Positions 1-4,918 of a stretch of 9,196 nucleotides of DNA are shown here, piece after piece. The stretch is taken from assembly GCA_964472715.1 (NCBI GenBank), contig CAYYMT010000136.1, positions 1-9,196 of the forward strand. Direction: 5' to 3'. How positions within the stretch are numbered: the first letter of the stretch is position 1; every line of letters begins with the position of its first letter. This stretch comes from JAFGTP01 sp964472715 (GTDB taxonomy: Bacteria; Fidelibacterota; UBA2242; JAFGTP01). The notes below the pieces were generated by a model. That model saw only the letters and a list, made by a program, of their open reading frames with translations, was not told the DNA's origin and ran no database searches. A program made the translations under genes and the position numbers.

Positions 1-89
1 AATACAAAATCAATACCTGACATATCCGGTGCGAAAAATCCGCTTCGAAGAGAGTTTATTTTCGCCACAAATTTTTTATAAAATTCCAT
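1..89 (-). CDS. N-terminal fragment of an unidentified protein, cut by the left window edge
   Basis: An ATG at 89-87 on the minus strand opens a frame that stays open for 29 codons to the window edge. It begins MEFYKKFVAKINSL and goes on with a mixed hydrophobic and charged stretch containing SGFFAPDMSG. An in-frame TAA four codons upstream limits extension. No good Shine-Dalgarno sequence precedes the ATG; an AGGGA lies about 20 nt upstream, which is too far. The DNA here is visibly richer in G+C than the AT-rich stretch that follows, which suits coding sequence. There is no membrane segment or signal peptide in the visible part, and I do not recognise the family. The gene would be divergent from ppc. 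Twenty-nine open codons can arise by chance, so this is a moderate call. The opposite strand also has a 26-codon open stretch ending at 81 that could instead be the tail of a plus-strand gene. Confidence 0.42.
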   Translation of the reverse strand, partial: MEFYKKFVAKINSLRSGFFAPDMSGIDFV

Positions 90-116
90 GTAAAAACATT
101 ATTGGTTTCCCTAATT

Positions 117-233
117 ACACAAGCATAGAAACTACTGTTTTTCAGACATTAATCTTCGCTGGAATTTTGGAAAAATTTTGTATGTAAATATAAAATTGAG
201 TATATTAATTCCTGCTATAGGAAATGCTTGTGT
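117..233. repeat. 10-bp perfect inverted repeat, arms 117-126 and 224-233
   Basis: ACACAAGCAT at 117-126 is the exact reverse complement of ATGCTTGTGT at 224-233, with 97 bp between the arms. Neither arm extends further in either direction. The pair lies upstream of the putative minus-strand gene at the left edge. It could be a regulator-binding pair or the degenerate ends of a tiny mobile element. In AT-rich DNA of this size a 10-bp match is also plausible by chance. Confidence 0.25.
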
Positions 234-304
234 GGACCCGGTTTTTTGATAAATCGTTATTTAAACAATACACCTATTGAATATCTTTTTTGCATTATCA
301 TTAA

Positions 305-511
305 TTAAATAATTTTCCTTTTATTTATATCCGGCAAATTAGTTACGGAATTTTCTAAAACGCAACTCTACATGTTTCCCGGTTTTATGGCATAACACCT
401 ACATTTGAACAAATATAATTGGGATCTTCCCACGGAACACCAGCTGTTGTTTTTTATACTCTGGCATTTTTTACACAGCATTTGTCTGTTTTCTTTATAA
501 TATCTAAGCAT
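305..511 (-). pseudogene. possible decayed transposase N-terminus (zinc-ribbon remnant)
   Basis: On the minus strand, a frame from an ATG at 511 to a TAG at 370-368 includes MLCKKCQSIKNN and, 20 residues later, LFKCRCYAIKPGNM. The spacing and context of a CxxC (codons at 475-464) followed by a second Cys pair (403-395) recall the zinc ribbon at the N-terminus of IS1-like and related transposases, typically CPxC...G...RYxCKxC. The second knuckle is CxC instead of CxxC, so it is degenerate. After the TAG the same frame continues to 305 and includes PDINKRK, the kind of Lys/Arg-rich text that follows the ribbon in such proteins. No catalytic domain follows and no ribosome binding site precedes. 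The region therefore looks like a broken relic or a chance resemblance, not an active gene. Confidence 0.22.
470..501 (+). promoter_or_regulatory. candidate ppc promoter (weak)
   Basis: TATAAT at 496-501 is a perfect sigma70-type -10 hexamer, 40 bp before the ppc start. The best -35 resemblance, TTTACA at 470-475, sits 20 bp upstream, which is longer than the ideal 17 bp spacing. If the organism uses a Bacteroidota-type housekeeping sigma factor, the consensus differs and this match could be accidental in AT-rich DNA. Confidence 0.25.
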
Positions 512-526
512 TAAATGGTAAAAATT

Positions 527-531
527 GAGGG
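527..531 (+). promoter_or_regulatory. ppc ribosome binding site
   Basis: GAGGG lies 10 nt before the ATG at 542. The codon directly before that ATG (539-541) is an in-frame TAG, so no longer N-terminus is possible. The intervening ATG at 532 is followed at once by TGA. Together these fix the ppc start at 542. Confidence 0.7.
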
Positions 532-541
532 ATGTGATTAG

Positions 542-3196
542 ATGGATAATAAAAATAATGTGACATTGCCCGATGAAATTCGAGTCTTGTGGAACATACT
601 TGAGCAAACAATCAAGGAGCAGGTTGGTGAAGGATTTTTCAATAAATTAGTGGAAATCCGAAAACTTTCTGAATCGGCACGTCAAGAAGAGAAGAGCGAT
701 GATGATATAAAATTGAAGTGGCTAATCCGAGAATTAAGTTCCGGTGAACTAAAAAATCTTACCCGTGCATTTGGTTTATTTCTGAACCTGGCGAATACCG
801 CCGAGAGCAATTATAGCATGAAAAGTTTGAGGCAGTTTGATACTGATCCGCTGAGTAAACATTTTACCGAGTTGACAACCCTGATTCCCCGGCTGCTTGA
901 CGCCGGTAAAAGTAAACATGAAATAAGAGACGCGATTGCAAACATGAGTATCGAACTGGTGCTGACCGCTCATCCCACAGAGGTCAAACGGCGCACCCAA
1001 TTGCAGAAATACGGCCGGATTTCAAATATATTGGATGAATTGAGCCATACCGACCTGACAGCCTATGAAAGGAAAGAAAAACAAGAAGAGTTATTTATGT
1101 TAATTACCGCCTTGTGGTCTTCTGATGAGATTCGCCGTGTCAAACCAACGCCAATCGAGGAAGCACGCTGGGGTATGGCCATTGTGGAAGACATTCTCTG
1201 GGAAGCAGTTCCAAAATTTATTCGTGAATTGGATAGTATTATGACCCATTATACCGGTGATAAGCTGGATAATTATATTGCTCCGATAAAGATTGCCTCC
1301 TGGATGGGGGGCGACCGCGACGGGAACCCAAACGTGACCCATGACGTTACGGAACACATCCTTTTGATGAACCGCTGGATGGCGGCTGTGCTTTACCACA
1401 AAACAATTGACGATCTGATTCAAACTGTTTCCAGTACTGACTGTAGTGAAGAACTCAGAGCAATTGTCGGTGATGTTCACGAGCCTTATCGCGCCTTATT
1501 AAGACCTTTTAGAAACCGTTTTCAGGCTACGAAAAAATGGGCGGAAGCAAAACTTGAGGGACGCCACTATGACCCTTCAGACAGACTCATTGATGACGTG
1601 GAAGAACTAAAAGAAGCGATTGAACTCTGTCACAGGTCAATGTCTGAAACTTATGGACAGCACTTAGCCGATTGTTTTTTCCTGGATGTGTTGCGGCAGA
1701 TCGCCTGTTTTGGCTTAAATCTGATTAAACTCGACATTCGCCAGGAATCCACCCGGCATTCTGATGTCCTAAATTTTATTACAGAATATTTAGAACTGGG
1801 TTCTTATAATCAATGGACAGAAAAAGAGAAACAGGCGTTTCTCGTAACAGAACTTAATAGTAAACGACCCTTAATATCTCCTCAAATACCCTTTGATGAG
1901 GAGGCCCAGGAAGTATTGGATACATTTATTACACTGAGGAAAAAACAGGTTGATTGTTTTGGTGCCTATGTTATCTCCATGTCCCATGCGCCCTCCGATG
2001 TTTTAGCCGTACACTTATTACAGAAAGAGTGCGGGATCAGAAATCACCTCAGAGTTGTCCCATTGTTTGAAACTTTGGATGATTTGAACAATTCAGGACA
2101 GATCATGGCGCGGTTATTTTCGATTGACTGGTACAGAAATATTTGCCAGGGAAAACAAGAAGTTATGATCGGGTATTCCGATTCGGGTAAAGATGCTGGT
2201 AAATTAGCAGCCAGCTGGGCCCAGTATGAAGCGCAGGAAAATATTGCAAGGGTATGTTTTGAAAATAAGATCGAACTGACACTTTTTCACGGCCGGGGCG
2301 GGTCCATCGGACGGGGAGGTGGACCGGTTGAACACGCCCTGCTGTCACAACCGCCACAAACGGTTGAGGGTAAGATGCGTGTTACTGAGCAGGGCGAGGT
2401 TATTACCCAAAAATTTTCTTCAATGGACCTGGCCATGCATAACTTAATGCTTTATGTAACCGCCGTATTAGAGGCTACTTTGCTGCCTCCGCCTGAGCCC
2501 AAACCCCAGTGGCGTGACCTTATGCAAGAGATGTCTGAAATTTCATGTACGGCTTACAGAGACATTATTCGTGGCCGCGATAATTTTGTCAAGTATTTTC
2601 GGCAGGTCACTCCGGAACAGGAATTGGGCCGGTTATGTATTGGCAGCCGGCCTGCCAAGAGGAAAAAAGATGGCGGAATCGATAGTTTAAGAGCAATTCC
2701 CTGGATGTTTGCCTGGACGCAGACCAGACTTATGATGCCAACCTGGCTGGGCATATCTGATGCATTGATGAATGCTATTGAAAAGGGCAAAAAAGATGTA
2801 TTACAGGACATGATCAAAAACTGGCCGTTCTTTTATTTTTTAATGGATATGTTAGATATGGTTTTAACTAAAACAGACCCTCGTATTGCGGCTTATTATG
2901 ATGAATTGCTGGCCAGTGATGATGTTGCCCGGCTTGGCGTGGAAATACGCGGCAAATTAAATCAGACAATCGCAGTTGCCAACGAAGTTGTTACCGGATT
3001 AGGTCTTGATCAGGAGCGTAAGCAATTACGCGCATCAATTAAATTTAGAAATCCCTATGCTGATACCCTTAATTATTTCCAGGGTGAAATCATGCGCCGT
3101 ATCTACAAAGAAAGTCAGAACCAGGACCCGGTCCTGGAAGATGCCCTGATGGTTACCATTGCCGCCATCGCCGCCGCAATGAAAAACACCGGATAA
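542..3196 (+). CDS. ppc: phosphoenolpyruvate carboxylase
   Basis: This cytosolic enzyme carboxylates phosphoenolpyruvate with bicarbonate to give oxaloacetate and phosphate, refilling the TCA cycle. The 884 residues nearly equal the 883 of E. coli Ppc and the gene is full length. Family motifs appear in order: LTAHPTEVKRRTQL (141-154, catalytic His144), GGDRDGNPNVT (256-266), RQESTRHSDVL (400-410), MIGYSDSGKDAG (542-553, Lys550), HGRGGSIGRGGGP (583-595), GEVITQKF (618-625), RAIPWMFAWTQTR (717-729) and the conserved C-terminal NTG. Lys777, Arg836, Arg591 and Asn882 correspond to the E. coli aspartate-inhibitor site (Lys773, Arg832, Arg587, Asn881), so feedback inhibition by aspartate or malate is expected. 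A GAGGG ribosome binding site precedes it, and an in-frame stop abuts the ATG. It appears monocistronic: the next gene is convergent, 83 bp away. The family call is certain; the inhibition is inferred from residue conservation. Confidence 0.98.
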   Translation: MDNKNNVTLPDEIRVLWNILEQTIKEQVGEGFFNKLVEIRKLSESARQEEKSDDDIKLKWLIRELSSGELKNLTRAFGLFLNLANTAESNYSMKSLRQFDTDPLSKHFTELTTLIPRLLDAGKSKHEIRDAIANMSIELVLTAHPTEVKRRTQLQKYGRISNILDELSHTDLTAYERKEKQEELFMLITALWSSDEIRRVKPTPIEEARWGMAIVEDILWEAVPKFIRELDSIMTHYTGDKLDNYIAPIKIASWMGGDRDGNPNVTHDVTEHILLMNRWMAAVLYHKTIDDLIQTVSSTDCSEELRAIVGDVHEPYRALLRPFRNRFQATKKWAEAKLEGRHYDPSDRLIDDVEELKEAIELCHRSMSETYGQHLADCFFLDVLRQIACFGLNLIKLDIRQESTRHSDVLNFITEYLELGSYNQWTEKEKQAFLVTELNSKRPLISPQIPFDEEAQEVLDTFITLRKKQVDCFGAYVISMSHAPSDVLAVHLLQKECGIRNHLRVVPLFETLDDLNNSGQIMARLFSIDWYRNICQGKQEVMIGYSDSGKDAGKLAASWAQYEAQENIARVCFENKIELTLFHGRGGSIGRGGGPVEHALLSQPPQTVEGKMRVTEQGEVITQKFSSMDLAMHNLMLYVTAVLEATLLPPPEPKPQWRDLMQEMSEISCTAYRDIIRGRDNFVKYFRQVTPEQELGRLCIGSRPAKRKKDGGIDSLRAIPWMFAWTQTRLMMPTWLGISDALMNAIEKGKKDVLQDMIKNWPFFYFLMDMLDMVLTKTDPRIAAYYDELLASDDVARLGVEIRGKLNQTIAVANEVVTGLGLDQERKQLRASIKFRNPYADTLNYFQGEIMRRIYKESQNQDPVLEDALMVTIAAIAAAMKNTG

Positions 3197-3239
3197 TGGT
3201 TTCCATAATCATGCACTCTCCCGGCATTTTTTAATATTC

Positions 3240-3278
3240 CTGCATTCTGCACCGGATAAGAATCCGCAAAAAATGCAG
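3240..3278. terminator. stem-loop in the convergent gap between ppc and the sulfatase gene
   Basis: CTGCATT (3240-3246) pairs perfectly with AATGCAG (3272-3278). A nested 5-bp hairpin, CGGAT/ATCCG (3253-3257 with 3262-3266, AAGA loop), lies inside it. The structure begins 1 nt after the sulfatase stop codon and lies 43 nt after the ppc stop, so it could close both transcripts. Neither side carries a convincing U-tract next to the stem: the plus side reads ATTAAAAAGG and the minus side GGAATATTAAAAAATG. It may be a processing or stability hairpin and not a true intrinsic terminator. A separate T6 run at 3227-3232 follows only a 4-bp stem. Confidence 0.3.
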
Positions 3279-3279
3279 A

Positions 3280-4746
3280 TTAAAAAGGTCCTTTATTATT
3301 GATCTTCGTCGCGTTATTGGACTTGCCCGGCATTTCACCACGGGTTCCTTCAGCGCGGGTTTTGATGTAGCCCGGTTTGCGATAATACCAGTCTTTGGTT
3401 AAATATACCGGTATGGAATCTCCGGTTACATCCATCCACTTTTTTAATATTTTTCGTAATCTCTCCAAAGTTTCTTTGTATTCGGGAAGGGATGCCACAT
3501 TCACCAATTGAAGGGGATCCTTACGATAATCATAGAGTTCTTCTTTGGCGCGGGGCACTGCAAAGATATCCGCCTGAATGGCGCTTAACTGGCCTTTGGC
3601 TTTTAATTCCTCCAGTTCAAACATGGAAGGACTTTCCACTGCATCCGCCGGCCCCATCTGCGGTTGGTTGGGCCGGGAATTCAGGATGTACATAAAATCC
3701 TTGTCCCGAACCATGCGTTCATGGGATTCATAATCATGCCAGTTATGCTCGGCAAAAAGATAATTCCTGAATTTCTTCTCCGGGTTTTTTATAATGGATG
3801 AGAAACTTTTTCCCTGGAAACTTTCTTTGGGTTTAATTCCGGCATAATCCAGCAGGGTGGGTGCGATATCAATAACACTGACCAGGCTTTTGGTTTCTGC
3901 TTTTTGTTTGATTTGTTCCGGCCAATAAATGATAAATGGCGTTTTCATACCCCGGTCATTAACACGGGTTTTGCTATGGGGAAAAGGGCGGCCATTGTCG
4001 GCCATAATGATGATCATGGTGTTATCCAGAACACCTTGTTTTTTTAATTCATTGACAACTTCATCAATACGTCGGTCAAAGCGATAAATTTCATCGTAAT
4101 ATTTTCCCAGGTCTGTTTTGGTTTTCTCACCATCCGCCAGGTAAAAGGGCGGCTCAATCTCTTCCGGATCGTGAGTGCCACTGTACTGGTTTTCACCCCA
4201 GGCGCGGTGGGCATCCAGGGCAGCCAGCCAGAGGAAAAAGGGTTTATCTTTAGGCCTTTCTTTGACCACTTTCAGCCAGGAATCGGAACCGCTATTACCG
4301 ATTTCACTATATTCTTGGGAAATGACATCAAAAGCTTTTTCAATATATGTACCCATATGAAATTTACCGGCCTGGGCCGTAAAGTAGCCGTTTTCCTTCA
4401 ATACTTCCGGCAATGAAAGCATATCCTCAGGTGGCTGTGTATGCAATTCGCAAGCGCCGGTATTATGGGGATAGCGGCCGGTCATAATGCTGTTTCGGCT
4501 AGGGCTGCAGGAAGATGCGGTCAGATAGCAATTATCAAATTTCAGTCCCTGATTTGCCAGGTTATCAATAGTTGGTGTTTTTACGTCTGTATTGCCATAA
4601 CAACCAAAATCATTCCAGCTGACATCATCAGCGATGAAGATAACAAAATTGGGCTGTTTGGATTTAGCCTGGGTCAGTAGTGGCGAAAGCGCCATGGCGG
4701 CAGATAGTATCCCGGCTTTTTTGATAAAATTACGTCTCGAAGTCAT
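3280..4746 (-). CDS. Tat-exported S1-family sulfatase, N-sulfoglucosamine sulfohydrolase-like
   Basis: The enzyme probably hydrolyses sulfate groups on a glycan in the periplasm. From the ATG at 4746 it has 488 residues. MTSRRNFIKKAG is a classic twin-arginine signal followed by a hydrophobic stretch ending near TQAKS. Asp40-Asp41 (IADDVSWNDFGCYG) bind the metal. SSCSPSRNSIMTGR carries Cys80 in the CxPxR motif that is oxidised to formylglycine, with Arg84. KFH (Lys128, His130), His180 and MADNGRPFPHSKT (Asp250, Asn251) complete the active site. The SSCSPSR and DNGxPFP blocks resemble human SGSH and the SulfAtlas S1_8 type, suggesting sulfamidase-like specificity, but a different sulfate ester is possible. 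The start at 4746 is preferred over an ATG at 4776, because AAGGA sits 7 nt before it and the Tat signal then begins at the N-terminus. It is the last gene of the GH3-GH9-sulfatase series, 172 bp after GH9. It needs a formylglycine-generating or anSME enzyme, not seen here. Confidence 0.93.
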   Translation of the reverse strand: MTSRRNFIKKAGILSAAMALSPLLTQAKSKQPNFVIFIADDVSWNDFGCYGNTDVKTPTIDNLANQGLKFDNCYLTASSCSPSRNSIMTGRYPHNTGACELHTQPPEDMLSLPEVLKENGYFTAQAGKFHMGTYIEKAFDVISQEYSEIGNSGSDSWLKVVKERPKDKPFFLWLAALDAHRAWGENQYSGTHDPEEIEPPFYLADGEKTKTDLGKYYDEIYRFDRRIDEVVNELKKQGVLDNTMIIIMADNGRPFPHSKTRVNDRGMKTPFIIYWPEQIKQKAETKSLVSVIDIAPTLLDYAGIKPKESFQGKSFSSIIKNPEKKFRNYLFAEHNWHDYESHERMVRDKDFMYILNSRPNQPQMGPADAVESPSMFELEELKAKGQLSAIQADIFAVPRAKEELYDYRKDPLQLVNVASLPEYKETLERLRKILKKWMDVTGDSIPVYLTKDWYYRKPGYIKTRAEGTRGEMPGKSNNATKINNKGPF

Positions 4747-4753
4747 GAAATTT

Positions 4754-4758
4754 TCCTT
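4754..4758 (-). promoter_or_regulatory. sulfatase ribosome binding site
   Basis: On the minus strand AAGGA ends 7 nt before the ATG at 4746. The competing upstream ATG at 4776 has only AGGA at a spacing of 4 nt. The better spacing, with the twin-arginine motif starting at residue 4, supports the shorter form. Confidence 0.5.
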
Positions 4759-4789
4759 TTGTTTTAATTCCTTCATTATTTCCTGAGAA

Positions 4790-4897
4790 CTCCCTTTTCT
4801 TTTGGAGGCTGGTATGAAACAGAAGATATTTCAGAAAATTCATTCAATGATCTCCCTTTTCAGACTATTTGGGGGAGGGTGCAGCAGAAAAGGGAGA
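4790..4897 (-). repeat. inverted repeat with an extra copy of one arm, between GH9 and sulfatase genes
   Basis: TCTCCCTTTTC (4851-4861) is the exact reverse complement of GAAAAGGGAGA (4887-4897), giving an 11-bp stem with a 25-nt loop that starts 21 nt after the GH9 stop in the minus-strand transcript. CTCCCTTTTC recurs at 4790-4799. In the mRNA, therefore, one UCUCCCUUUUC arm can pair with either of two GAAAAGGGAG copies. The second of these lies 13 nt before the upstream sulfatase ATG at 4776. There is no U-tract after the stem, so simple intrinsic termination is unlikely. An attenuating or stabilising intercistronic structure that lowers sulfatase expression relative to GH9 is one reading. 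The function is inferred; the repeats are directly visible. Confidence 0.5.
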
Positions 4898-4918
4898 CCA
4901 AAACTCAACTTTCAAAAA

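Larger units (their letters stand above)
90..541. other. AT-rich divergent intergenic region
   Basis: This stretch of about 450 bp separates the putative minus-strand gene at the left edge from ppc. It is strongly AT-rich and has stops in all frames, apart from a short minus-strand frame described separately as a possible transposase remnant. It also holds a 10-bp inverted repeat, a small ttcct/aggaa hairpin (209-213 with 219-223), and the likely promoter and ribosome binding site of ppc. I see no tRNA, riboswitch or other structured RNA in it. Confidence 0.6.

Noticed and set aside
1100..1480. Minus-strand 126-codon frame opposite ppc
   Set aside because: It is antisense to a strongly conserved part of ppc, including the GGDRDGNPN motif. 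Coding constraint on ppc explains the open frame.
3211..3232. ATGC...GCAT followed by T6 as an intrinsic ppc terminator
   Set aside because: The stem is only 4 bp with a 9-nt loop, too weak to call a terminator despite the T-run.
3220..3334. Direct repeat CCCGGCATT at 3220-3228 and 3326-3334
   Set aside because: It is nine bases only, and one copy lies within the sulfatase coding sequence. Chance is sufficient.
4747..4776. Upstream start of the sulfatase at 4776, adding 10 residues
   Set aside because: Its AGGA is only 4 nt from the ATG, whereas the ATG at 4746 has AAGGA at 7 nt and puts the twin-arginine motif at the N-terminus. It is not fully excluded.
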